Assembly: GCA_029891385.1 (NCBI GenBank)
Contig: CM057228.1
Location: 66,687,523-66,751,522 of the forward strand
Origin: Erythroxylum novogranatense
Lineage: Eukaryota; Streptophyta; Magnoliopsida; Malpighiales; Erythroxylaceae
Direction of reading: 5' to 3'
Length of the DNA: 64,000 nucleotides
Shown: positions 12,337-24,059 of the stretch, in pieces
Layout: each line of letters begins with the position of its first letter
Numbering within the stretch: the stretch's first letter is position 1
Made by a program: the position numbers and the translations under genes
Notes under the pieces: model-generated
Told to the model about the DNA's origin: nothing
Database searches by the model: none
The model's input: only the letters and a program-made list of their open reading frames with translations

Positions 12337-14211
12337 ATTCTCCCCTCCTAATAAAAATTTCATCCTCGAAATTCAATTTAACACTGAATACGGTAGGGGT
12401 ACAGTTATCTCATACACTCTTTTATTTCTCATTTCATCATTCTATTCTATGTTTCCTCAATAATATAACAATTGATGCTATCAATAGGTTTCTCAATTCT
12501 CTGTTTAGCTGTCATACTTCTTCACTTTTACCCTTGAGGAGTTTCAGAAAATTTGACTCATTACTTCCAATTTCAATACCCCAAATGTTGGGTCAAAACA
12601 ATCCTAACCATAAAATCATCTATAATGCCCTAGTCTTATTTTTTTGCCATCATTAAAATGGACCACTTTATGACACACTAAGTTTCCCTTATTACCTTGT
12701 ATCTTATCGAAATATGCATCGGTATTCGCACTCTGAACCTTCACATCAATTTCCATAAAATCATAACTTCTATGCAATCCATCAAGATCCCTTCGCTTTT
12801 TAAAACCACTTCACTCACTAATGGCATCCCAATTAATTCTGACTTTTATTCAGGGTAGTCGACTCTGTTTATTGTTTCACTCAACAATTACTGAATTAGG
12901 CTGTAGTCACTTTGCACTATATTCTAGATGTATATGCCTTATACCTTTATCCAATTAGTCCAGGTTACAAGGAACTCAAACCTACAATCACTCAGGTTGA
13001 CATTCTTAGCTGCCCATTTACTCTTTTGAGGTCCACTTACAAGGACCTCTCTTGATTAGGAAGCACTCATATTTTATGTCACCAAAACCCTCAAATCCAC
13101 AATTGGGCTTTCCCCGTTCCTTTTTGCAAAACCGATATTACTTTTCCATAATTAGTACTTTTTCCTTTTTGCTCCACTTTAACTCGTCACTATACCACTT
13201 TATTACACTTGATTGGGTAACCTAATACCCACATACTTGGTACTCTACTATGCCAAGCTCTATTTGATACTACTGATTTGAACACTAACTTTATTAGGAC
13301 AGTCCCTCTATACAATCCTTCAATCTTTTCCAATTCCCATTTTTCATTAATCCCTACTAATCAGTCTATTTATACATATATCAACATGTCCAATCCTTCC
13401 AAACCCATTTCTAGTATCTTTCAAAATCATGTATCCAATTTCAACGCATAAGACTACAATTGTCCTTAAGTACACAAAATCAATTTACTATAGCAATAGA
13501 TTGCATCTTAATCTCTCAAATCGAAGTGCATATTTAATTGTCTCCAAAGTAACGCATCATGTATCACATTTCATCACTTGTAAAATCATGTTCCTATCAT
13601 TTCCTCATCCATGTATATTTTCTCAATCCATTCAAAATTATAAATGCAGAAGCATCACGGAAAGTAATCTCATTCTCACAGACAAAATAGTACGTTATGA
13701 CATACTTTTATCACATTTCAAAACCACATCCCATTGAATTATTTATTTTGACTGGCTTATACACTTTAATCCTACCTTTACCATTTCCTCCTAACAATAT
13801 CTTCACTTAGTATGTAGTATATTCCATAATACTTACATCAACATACATACAATGAATCTATATCTGCCCTTTTTCTCATTTCCAGTTATCCCATTTTATC
13901 GGACAACACATTAGAATCATAGTTGCCTCGTCATCTCTGAGCTTTTGATCAAACACAGACATATTCTTATACTAATTCATTGCCTCTTATCACTTTTAAC
14001 CAATATTCTTTTCATGTCCAAAATTTTACCTCTCCAAACTATCGCAATTTTGTTTTCTTTCAACCTGATTTATACACTTTAAGTCTCATTATTCAATTTG
14101 ATAACATTTCTTTCCTAAATCAGCCCATACCACTGTCTTTACATTCATATCACATTCGAGAGTTTAGAATCATAGTACAATATGAATATCATTATCTATT
14201 TTTCTATTTGT

Positions 14212-14300
14212 AGGACCTCGACCTCTCGGGCTCGAGTCCACAGGACCTCAGCCTCTCGGGCCTCACGTCCTCCAAAGGGCCTCGGCCCCTCGAGCCTCGC
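14212..14300 (-). repeat. GC-rich triple repeat in B leader (copy 1)
   Basis: About three imperfect units of about 30 bp are built on 'GGACCTC..CCTCTCGGGCCTC' in an otherwise AT-rich region, roughly 250 bp downstream of the primer site on the minus strand. The orthologous block in internal-2 is at 46,935-47,030. Confidence 0.6.
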
Positions 14301-14539
14301 ACCATCACGATTTTATTTTTCCCATTCCCAATTGCCCAATATCTACATTGGCTCGTATGTTGACATATCATTTCTTTTCTCACACTTAAACACTTAACAC
14401 ATAAACATTCACGCGTATGACTCATACTCATGCGACTCAGACTAGGGATCAGTTGCCACAATCTACTATGACATAACTTTAATGTATGCAATTTGACCTA
14501 TGTTCAGACAGTGCCCATGTAAGTTCGTACTTCTTGGCT

Positions 14540-14552
14540 CTGATACCACTTA
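14540..14552 (-). other. primer-binding site, internal-1 of B
   Basis: Minus strand reads GTGGTATCAGAGCC, the initiator-Met type, two to three bases inside LTR2. The internal-2 copy at 47,260-47,273 is mutated (GTGGTATCAAATCC). Confidence 0.8.
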
Positions 14553-14554
14553 AA

Positions 14555-16773
14555 TGTAACACCCCACTCCCGTAAGACCCGAACCTGACATCGATGTTGA
14601 TATCCGAGTCCGTGCCCTACAAGGGTGGCGTGTTACATCACTCAGTCAAACCTCAATGTATTTATATATATATATATATATTTTAAAACAAAACCATATA
14701 TAGTAAAAATAATGCGGAAAACAATTTTCATAATAAAACTGGTAAATAACGATGACCACGAAGGTCTTCTTACAAAAACACAATAATTTACTCTGGCGCC
14801 ATTACAAATTGACCGAATCATTTATACAAAATTTTTAGACTCTAACGCAGACGCAACTGATCCTGACGTCTTCTTTCACTCACCAGCGGTTGTTATACGC
14901 CCGTTGATTTACGGGATATTCTTCTGAGTCCTGAAAAATAAGTGCAAATTTTGGGTGAGTTTTGCGAACTCAATGAGTGACCATCATCGATGGTCCTCTC
15001 AATCTTTGCAACAACATCAATTTACCATTATATAATTGCATTGTTGCATATTGGATCACATTTCACAATTTGCATACATTTAGCTTTATTTTATAATGAA
15101 CTTTCACAAAATTTTACATTTTCACATTCTCAGAAGTTCACATTCATACATTTCATAACGATAAATGCATATGAGACTCACTTCCCATTTGTTATTAATT
15201 GGCTGTGATCGAGTGCCTAACTGTCCCTTTATAGGGCCCATTAATATCTGTCCCTTACCCGATGATGGATATAGGGCTCCTTATACGTTGAGCCTGAGGC
15301 TCTTAATCACTTATAAGCTCAAAGCTAATTTTTACACGTTGAGCTAAAAACTCTGATCGGTCATACAACACTCAGTCATTTATCAATTATTTCATAATTT
15401 CACATTTATGCTTATTGTCACATCAGTATAAGGCATTTTTCCTTTCATGCAATCAAAAGCATTTCAAATCCAATGCATAAGACATGTGCATGTAACATTT
15501 TCCCAATTTATTTTAGTGTTGTGACCGAGTGCCTGAAACTGTCCCAATAAGGGCTCATTAATCGTTGAGCCAGAGGCTCTAAAACTGTCCCAATAAGGGC
15601 TCATTAATCGTTCAGCCAGAGGCTCCAAAACTGTCCCAATAAGGGCTCATTAATCATTGAGCCACAGGCTCTAAATCACTGTGGGCTCGAGGCCCAAATA
15701 TATATGTTGAGCTAAAAGCTCTAATCGGTAGCTGCTCCAGTCACAACTGTTATTTTATGTTCATGCGTTAACATATGAACTGCCTATGCCACAATTTATC
15801 ACATCATTTATGCACGTATGCATATAACACAATCAATTAGCATATTGTTGGCACAATTTACGTTTATGTATCACAATCAGTCACATGATTATAATTATCA
15901 AATGCATATGACCCCTTGCAATTATCACTTTTCCAATTATTTTGTTGTTGTGATCGGGTGCCTAAAACTGTCCCAATCTGGGTGCATTAATCGTTGAGCC
16001 CGAGGCTATGAATCACTGTGAGCTCGAGGCCCAAATATATACGTTGAGCGAAAAGCTCTAATCGGTGGCTGCTCTGGTCACAACTGTCATTAACTGATCA
16101 TGCATTCATGCATAGAATGCATATGCCACAATGAAACAATGTTAACAATGCAATCAATCCAAATAAGCACATTCGAACACATAGTTCACAACTAATCACA
16201 CTGAAATCGCATATATCACTTCTATTCATATTTCATACACGATACTCAGGCAATATTGCACTTCTATGCCATGTTTCTCCAATACACCGGACCTTCTGTC
16301 CGGAATCCACAGTCAGACACAATTCCACCATTATTCTCCAAAGAATTAGTAATAAGGAATTATAAGCAATTAATAATGGAGAAACCAACTAAAAACCTTA
16401 AGTATCATGCCCAATTTTCCCTTATACCAATTCTTATAACCTTATTACTTCAATTCAGAAATTTAAACTCTTAGGGATTGAATTGAGATTCAAATCCTTC
16501 AGATTCACACACTTTCATTGTTTCTTTCATGCCTATCAATTCTCATTTCAATCAATTCATATTCTTTGACTTTCATAATTCTCTCCAAATTTCAATGGCT
16601 CCAGATAGTAAAATTCCTAAATCATGTCGTTAATCTATGGTGTCAATTTAACAGTCATTTCTAGTATCGGAAATCTCATCGGTACCCACTTAAGAAATTT
16701 TATGAAGGAAAACACATAACTCACTCCACTTAAATTTTCCAAACCCAAAATTCCCATTTTTCACAAACATTAC
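14555..16773 (-). repeat. LTR2 of element B, left part (interrupted by A)
   Basis: Middle LTR of the array, cut at 16,773 by element A and continuing at 43,757-43,937, about 2.4 kb in all. It carries three units of the 46-bp repeat at 15,535-15,672. It lacks the roughly 248 bp that correspond to 11,526-11,773 of LTR1. That segment contains the TATA box and the likely start site, so LTR2 should be promoter-less. A (TA)n microsatellite lies at 14,662-14,681. The last five bases, ATTAC (16,769-16,773), are the TSD of A. Confidence 0.9.
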
Positions 16774-18916
16774 TGTTAGGCCCGGGCCCCGGATCCCCAT
16801 TCCTGAGGCGGCCACTCGGGTCGTGCCGGCGACGGGCGCCTTATAACGTCGGACCCGATCCCAACATCCATACAAATACATAAGTTCGATACCAACACAA
16901 ACATATACTCTTACATTCTAAACATGCATTAACCATCCCTAATACATAAACCAAATGTCATTGTCATTCGAAGAAATTCAACAAGTATTCTCGAAATATA
17001 ACATAATACAAAATGAAAGTGAACCCCAAAATACAAAAGTATCCTCCATGATGAAATGTCAAGGGCTAACCAAAGTACTAACTTAATACAAGGCCCTAAC
17101 TATCTTGAAGTTTCCGATGCCTTGCAAGGTCGATAATCGCCTCGATCCGCACCGAGGAGGGAGAGTAATGGGGTGAGCTCAAGCTCGATGGCATATACGC
17201 TTATAGCCATTGGCAACGAGCCATACAATCAAGCATATATGTATATTCATATAGCAAGCATATATCAAATCATTAATCCATCACTATACAATCCTCGCAT
17301 CACAATTCATGTCATATGATTTCATAATATAACAATTAACATGTGTCATGCTCAACAAATCAATTATGTATGCACAAACAATGGCTCGAGAGTTTTGTAA
17401 ACGATCCGGATAAACCGAAGTTAAATCCGTAAACTATCCGAGTCTGATTTCTCAAGGATCTCGTGGCCTCAAGCGGGCAGCCGGGTGAAGGCTTTATGTC
17501 AACGTACACGTGACTCCATCTGTAACTCTCTCACCCAAACAATACACATAATCCATACGTTTTATGCTCAAAGCATTTTTCAAAGCTTTCGTTATTTTCA
17601 TTCTTTCCATTCTTGCCAAATATGCCATAAGGTCTATCAAGCCATGTATAAACATAGTCGTAATGCAAATTCAATATTTATCATAAAATTTAATACCAAC
17701 AAGGTCATATCAAGCAAGCAGTTAGCACACACAAGGCAATTTGCCCATACACATAATAACCATAAACATATTACCCACCTAGTATCGCTTGAGTATCAGA
17801 CTCACTGCTGACCTTCCTCTTGCGATTAGGTCAAATCAGCTTGGTTCCCTATAATAAACCAAGTTCTCATTTAATTTACAATCCATAGAAAATATTCCAT
17901 AAAGCTTGACAATCAAAATAACAAATTCCGAACTTCTCGTAGCCCTGTATTGGACACAATTTCTAATTCACAAAGAATCCAAAATCACCTCTATTGGATA
18001 TCTGAAGCCCAAGATATGCCCAAAATACCAAAATCTCCTTTACTGGAAAATAGGGGCTCGTTGCGGCGAAGCCCCACTCATCGCGGCGAACGCCGTGCTC
18101 ATCGCGACGACGAGCACTGCAGTCGCGCCATGCATACACGCACGTCGCGACGAACCCGATTCCGCACGTCGCGGCGAATAACCATTAATTCGTCGCGACG
18201 TTGCTCCCCTTTCTTGCACATCGCGGCGTGTTCATACGCACGTCGTGACATGCGGGTCTGGAGCTCGACTCCGAAACCCAGTTTTCCAACATTTCCCATC
18301 TTAAATCCTTTCCAAATCCAATGGCAACACAAGCAAAGTATAGATCAAGTCTTATACTACATTTCTAACCCAACAACAACTCAAAAACATCCATAAAATC
18401 ATCAACCCAAAGAAATCTCTACATTTATGCCCCAAAACCCTAAAACCTTCGATTATCTTCATTCAACATTCTGCTAAGTTTAAATCTAACCAAAACCAGT
18501 TTAACACAAGGTAACTTACCTAAAACGCCTTAGATCGGTCTTAAAACGCCAAATGTCGAAAATCTCTTTTCCCTTCTCTTCCTCTCCACCGACGGCGCTA
18601 CTCCTTCTTTTCTTCTTCTCTTTTCTATTTCCCTTTCTTTTCTTCCTTTTCTATTTCTTGTAAGTCTTAAACCTAAGTCAAATACCCTTATACCCTTCTT
18701 ACCAAAGCTCTTACCTATCCAACCTAAGTCATTTCCCAAAATGCCCTCATAAACGTTTACCTTATAATCCCCATGTAAAACCACATCATAACGAATTAAG
18801 CTCAAATAAACCGAAATTATCCACTAATACTCCCAAATTAATCAAACTTAAGGCATAATTACTCAATTATCAAAATTTATGCTTACTGACATCATAAAAA
18901 AATTCGGGGCCTAACA
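16774..18916 (-). repeat. 3' LTR of chromovirus A
   Basis: 2143 bp from TGTTAGGCCCGGGCC to GGGCCTAACA, matching 41,612-43,751 over the full length. A minus-strand TATA-like GGGTATAAGGG is at about 18,685-18,695. Downstream of it (18,061-18,250) lies an array of CG-rich motifs around GTCGCGACG. Within that array 18,061-18,130 differs completely from the 5' LTR, while both sides match closely. Confidence 0.92.
18061..18250 (-). repeat. CG-rich GTCGCGACG array in LTR of A
   Basis: About seven copies of TCGCGACG or TCGCGGCG-type motifs are spaced about 20-30 bp apart, including CGTCGCGACG (a 10-bp palindrome) at about 18,142 and 18,190. The region is far more GC- and CpG-rich than its surroundings. 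It falls in the transcribed R-U5 part of the LTR on the minus strand. The matching array in the 5' LTR is at 42,905-43,085. Confidence 0.75.
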
Positions 18917-18931
18917 TTTCTCCCCCCTTAA
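18917..18931 (-). other. polypurine tract of A
   Basis: The minus strand reads TTTTAAGGGGGGAGAAA immediately before the 3' LTR, the usual plus-strand DNA priming site. It follows the end of the pol frame. Confidence 0.85.
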
Positions 18932-21213
18932 AAGAAATTTCGTCCTCGAAATTTACCTGAATCATCGAAGAGATGCAGATACCTCTCCCGCATGGTTTCC
19001 AATGGCTCCCAAGTAGCCTCCTCTACTGAATGGTTCCTCCAAAGGACTTTGCCTAACTGGACCGTCTTGTTCCTGAGGACCTTGTCCTTGGTATCCAAAA
19101 TCTCTGCCGGTTGCTCCTCATAACTCAGATCATCTCGCAGCTGAACCTCACTAGTCTGAATGATGTGAGAAGGATCCGATCTATATCTCCTCAACATAGA
19201 CACATGGAAGACGTCGTGGATCTGCGATAACTCCGGAGGTAACGCCAACCTGTAGGCGAGTGGTCCAATCCTCTCAAGTATTTCATATGGACCTACATAC
19301 CTCGGACTCAACTTACCCTACTTGCCAAATCTCATCACTCCTTTCCAAGGAGATGTCTTAAGGAACACTTTCTCACCGACTTCATACTTCATCTCCTTTC
19401 GGTGAGCATCAACATAACTCTTCATCCTATCCTGTGCTACCTTAAGTCGCTGTTTAACCAGATTGACTTTCTCAACTGTTGTTTGAATCAATTCTGTTCC
19501 TTCTAATTGCCTCTCTCCTTCTTCATCCCAACAAATCGGAGTTGTACACCTCCTGCCATACAATGCCTCATATGGAGCCATCTGAATGCTCGAATGGTAC
19601 GAATTGTTATAAGCAAATTCTACCAAAGGCAAATGCTCATCCCATGCTCCTCCAAAATCCATCACACAAGCCTGAAGCATCCCCTCAAGAGTCTGAATGG
19701 TCCTCTTAGATTGACCATCCATCTGAGGGTGAAAAGCCGTACTAAAATTCAGCTTAGTCCCCAAAGTTTCCTACAAACTGCCGTAAAATCTCGAAGTAAA
19801 CCGAGGGTCCCTATCAGACACAATGGAATCCGGAATCTCATGCAATCTCACTGTCTCGTCAATATACTTCTTTGCTAGCACATGTAAAGAATCAGTCTGC
19901 TTGATTGCCAAGAAGTGAGCTGACTTCGTCAACCTATCCACAATCACCCAAATGGCATCATGCCTCCTACTGGTCCTAGGCAGACCCATCAAAAAATTCA
20001 TTGTCACTCTTTGCCACTTCCATTCCGGGATGGACAATGGCCTCAACATGCCTGAAGGTGCCTGGTGTTCAGCCTTGACTTGCTGACACACTAGACACTT
20101 GCTCACAAACTCTGCTATATCCTTCTTCATGCCTTTCCACCAAAAATGCTCTCTCAGATCCCTGTACATCCTGGTGCTACCTGGATGCATGGCGTAAGGT
20201 GCATTGTGTGCCTCATCCATAATCTCATCTCTAACCTCCTGCATATCTTGGATACATAATCTATTTCCCACTGTCATAAGCCCATCATCCCTCACTACTA
20301 CTTCTGAAACCTTACCCTTCTGAATTTCATCCCTAAGTCTACTCAACTTTGCATCTTGAATCTGCAATTCTCTAACTTTCTCCCTGAGTATCGGTCTCAC
20401 TCGAAAGTTAGCTAGAAGGCAATCCGGTTCCTCCTGTTTCAAGCTTATCTTAAGCTTGGCCATCTCTTCCAATAGAGGAAGATAAACCGATCGAACATGC
20501 GCAATCGAAGACTTCCTACTCAAAGCATCCGCCACCACATTGGCCTTGCCCGGATGATACTCAATCAACAGATCATAATCCTTGAGTAACTCAATCCAAA
20601 TTCTCTGCCTCAAATTCAACTCCTTCTGGCTCAACAAATACTTCAGACTCTTATGATCAGTAAAAATCCTCGTCTAAACACCATACAGATAATGCCGCCA
20701 AATCTTCAAAGCAAATATCACAGCTGCCAACTCCAAATCACGCGTCGGATAATTTAACTCATAAGGTTTCAAATGCCTAGAAGCATAAGCAATCACCCGA
20801 TCTCTCTACATCAAAACGCAACCAAGACCTTTCCTCGAAGTGTCACTATACACAGTATAGCCTTCATCACCCGAAGGCAAAACCAAAATCGGAGCACTCG
20901 TCAACCTGCACTTAAGCTCCTCAAAACTCCTCTGACACTCATCACTCCAGGCAAACTTCTGATTTTTCCTTAATAACTTCGTCATCGGAGCGGCTATCAT
21001 AGAGAATCCCTCCATAAATCTCTTGTAATAGCCTGCCAAACCCAGAAAACTTCTCACCTCTGCTACATTCTTCAGTGCCTCCCAATTCACTATAGCTTCT
21101 ATTTTCTTTGGATCCACATGAACTCCTTGCTCTGAGATCACATGTCCAAGAAATGAAACTTCTCTCAGCCAAAATTTGCATTTCTCAAATTTGGCATACA
21201 GCTCATGTCTCCT
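18928..21213 (-). pseudogene. chromovirus A pol, downstream half (RT end, RNase H, integrase, chromodomain)
   Basis: Same frame throughout (pieces 21,141-20,806, 20,637-19,771, 19,764-19,318, 19,311-18,928). Order: RT connection ([19 protein letters not shown]), RNase H ([14 protein letters not shown]), then the integrase zinc finger with MHPGSTRMY...FWWKGM...CLVCQQVK at about 20,080-20,200. The integrase core follows at 19,700-20,020. The C-terminal part includes KYEVGEKVFLK and [19 protein letters not shown]. The chromodomain is at 18,960-19,110 (AEILD...[16 protein letters not shown]). Stops at 20,806, about 20,672, 19,771 and 19,318 are all TAG. Two integrase catalytic residues are altered: the first Asp is Asn ([10 protein letters not shown], near 20,000) and the Glu is Lys (GQSKRTIQ, near 19,710). 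The second Asp (SDRDPRF) is kept. The gene is non-functional as it stands. Confidence 0.92.
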
Positions 21214-22675
21214 TGATCGTCGGCTTATCGGTCAATATTAAAATTGATCCTCAGAAACTGGTTAAATAAAATTTATACCAAGGATTGCAATACAGGATGC
21301 AACCTCGGGTCGACTCTCAAGGAACCAGTGTACTAACTGATCCTAGACTAGCCTAATGTTTGAATTATGCATGCAATGAAAGCAATAAAAGGGGGTTTTG
21401 ATTGATTAATCTAAAATTAAACTAAACCAAAGCAAAGGTAAATATTTTTGGATTTTGAAAAGATAAGGCAATTGAAATTAAAAGGACTAAAAAATTAATA
21501 AAACTCTCCGAAAATGTAGCTCGGGTCATCATCGCTCAAAGTAATATCGGGTTTGAAATCTACTAAGTTTCAAAGCTAAACCTTAACAACTCGTTAAGTC
21601 CAAAATTAATTAATCAACTCGATTAATTAAAATTTGTTAAAACCTTAGTGTATGTATAGAATGATTAATGCAATAAATCGATCAAACAATAACACAACCA
21701 ACTCAATCAAACACAACTAGGCGATTAAATTGATTAATGCAATCATCCAACCGATATACATGAACTCCATGTATTTAAGCACAACATTCAACAATAATCA
21801 ATCCATAACATATATCAAAGTTTAACATCCGATTAAACTATAACCGATTCAATCCATCATACAATGTATTATCCAACTCGGAGTCGATACAAAATATAAC
21901 GGAAATCTAAAACTAAGATCGACACCCCAGTTAAGCTCACGGAACTCGCACCCTCACTCCATCTTCAAGAGATCGGAGACTTAGCCATTCATCACGGCAG
22001 AAGAGTCCATCATCGCTTTGGACACCCGACGCTTTCATGACTCGAGACGATGAAGGATGAAGGAATGGTCGTGGCGAAATGAAGGCGGAAGAAGGTGGTG
22101 AATGTAGACGATGTCTGTTGCCTCCGAATCAAACTGCAAAAACCAGAGAAAACAAAAACCTATTAGACGAACGGAGAAAACAGAGAAGAAGAAGTTAACC
22201 CTGAGTGCGGCGCTCTGTTTTTGCCCTAAATGGCAAAGTTTTATAGGATGCGTGCGGGCGGGTCGAATAAAGGAAACTTTTGCCAAATATAGGCGGATTA
22301 TCCGACTTTCGCCTGCGGCTTATCGGCTTCGTCACGCAAATAACGTTGAATGGTCACTCGCATGCTAAAGAATTAAATACCATTAATTCGCCTCGGCGAA
22401 TGGAGAGTTTGGTTCAGCCCAAATAATCTCGCGGCGTGTTGACTTGTTGAATGTTGACTCCTTTGGTCCTACAAAATACAACCCATTCGCAGATCAATTG
22501 TCCCAATAAAATTATGCAAAATTAATGACAAATGACAACAAAATACTAACAATGTGCAATTTATCAAAAATCAATATGCGGGACCAAAATAAGCATAAAA
22601 TCATAAATCGAGTCAACAAATGCATAATTACTAAAGAAAACGGGCCTAATTTATAATATAAATTTGGTCCAATCA
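21214..22675 (-). repeat. 3' LTR of element C
   Basis: 1462 bp from TGATCGTC to GGTCCAATCA, matching 37,534-38,999 with scattered substitutions and many one- to three-base indels, often in G or C runs. No ORF in it has a recognisable product. Confidence 0.9.
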
Positions 22676-24055
22676 AATCCCCACACTTAAACCTTTGTAC
22701 TCTGAACAAAGCTTATAAGAGTCAAAAGGTACAAGAGTAAAGAAAATTCTGCCCATGCTCAAACAACAACCAAAATTGACTCAATCCACTTTATCGTAAT
22801 TCTAACGCAAAGAAATTGAAAGAGTGCTAATAAAACAAACATTGAAAGAATTTAAGCACAAGAGATTGAACAACAGAGAATCACTCAGGATATGGTGTTT
22901 ACGCTCGTCTCACTTGTATAGTAGGGATATTTTTCTCTCAATCTGCTTAATACATCTCCTACCATAGGCTTGTATCAATTTTATTTCTCCACTACAAGGA
23001 CTATCAATTTGAAGATCAAGAGGTCTTTAAGGGTTGTAATGAGCGGAAGGCTAAATGAATGGATGATGTGAAAGAAAGAAAAAATATGAGCATGCGCATA
23101 AAGTGAGGAATCGATGTCAACAGCAAAACTAAAACACTACACTAAAATAAATTGAATACACACACTTTTTTTTTTTTGGCTATCTCATTTTGAGATGCTA
23201 ATCCCTTTTTGGGATGCAACACATTATGATCCCTTTTCGGGATACACAAGACTAACACTTTTCATTTTTCAACACTTTTTTTTTTGAGATTATAACTAAA
23301 CACAGACTACCGATCATCTAAGAATGTATGCAAATGCTCATAGCAAAAGGCTCAAGGGGCTAGCAAGAGGAAAAAGTGTTTAAGGGTTGGTGTTTGGGGA
23401 AAGAGCTGAAAGAAAGAACGCCTCTATCATATCCACAAAAATCTAGTCCATCAAGCTTTGAGTAAAAATTGACACAAGTTCTAGAGAAGAATGGACTAAG
23501 CAGATGCACACACAAAAATATAGAAGAAAAATTTGGCTCGAATATCCTTCCAACAAGGTTTTGTCTCAATGATCAATCTCAAGTCTTAAAACTTAAAATG
23601 CTACCTTGTTAGCATGCTCCCATTTACTTTGTTTTGAAAACTTCAAAGTTAAAATTTTGCCAAAACCAATTATCGTTCAAGAATGGAGAGCATTTTCAAA
23701 ACTCAAGTATCGTTTGAAACTTATAAGGGTTTTGCATGCAAGGCACAAAAGAACAAGTGCAGAAAATGTTTTGATTGAGTCCAAATTTATCAAGAAAAGC
23801 AACGGCCCACAAAATTATGCACAAGTTTTAATAGGTGTACAATGTAAAATATAAAAGGAAGCTACCCCACACTTAAACATGGCATTGTCCACAATGGCGT
23901 ATAGTAAGGCACAATAGAAGCATGAAACATGCGGAGCTAACAAGAGGGAATCAATTTATTGAAATGTAAATGAAAATCCTACGTAACTCTGACTATTCCC
24001 ATCGGATGGGTTGCTCCCCACACTTAATCAACACATTCATGCAACACAACATTTC
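22676..24055 (-). other. 3' non-coding region of element C with polypurine tract
   Basis: About 1.4 kb without recognisable coding sequence between the gag-pro remnant and the 3' LTR. The functional polypurine tract (minus strand TTTAAGTGTGGGGATT) abuts the LTR at 22,676-22,692. Two more copies of the same CCCCACACTTAA (plus-strand) motif occur at about 23,864 and 24,016. Three consecutive small inverted repeats lie at 23,180-23,252, between two long T runs. Confidence 0.8.
23180..23252. repeat. three tandem mini-hairpins in C 3' region
   Basis: In order: ATCTCATTTTGAGAT, AATCCCTTTTTGGGAT and GATCCCTTTTCGGGAT. Each is a 5-6 bp stem with a T-rich loop, separated by 5-15 bases, and flanked by T12 and T10 runs. 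Transcribed from the minus strand they become A-rich loops. Confidence 0.65.
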
Positions 24056-24059
24056 AAGT

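Larger units (their letters stand above)
12337..14554 (-). other. Internal region 1 of element B, non-coding
   Basis: This 2.2-kb region contains no recognisable retrotransposon protein in any frame. On the minus strand it begins after the primer site (14,540-14,552) and has a GC-rich leader repeat at 14,212-14,300. It ends at a polypurine tract (minus strand TTAGGAGGGGAGAAT) directly beside LTR1. Relative to internal-2 it lacks about 1.1 kb at position 13,518, corresponding to 45,119-46,243. The break lies at a shared TCA, which suggests deletion by short-homology recombination. Confidence 0.85.

Noticed and set aside
12170..12656. Open frames of 97-155 codons in B internals (also 43,771-44,257) as small genes
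   Set aside because: Both copies straddle an LTR end, overlap in two frames, have low-complexity AT-rich composition and no known motif. They persist only because the two internals are copies of each other.
17485..17811. ORFs inside LTRs of A (17,485-17,811, 42,330-42,710) as genes
   Set aside because: They lie wholly in the LTR, antisense to the element, and show no recognisable domain. Their repetition reflects LTR duplication.
19479..19878. Plus-strand ORFs over the A integrase and RT
   Set aside because: Shadows of the minus-strand pol frame, which has strong domain signatures.
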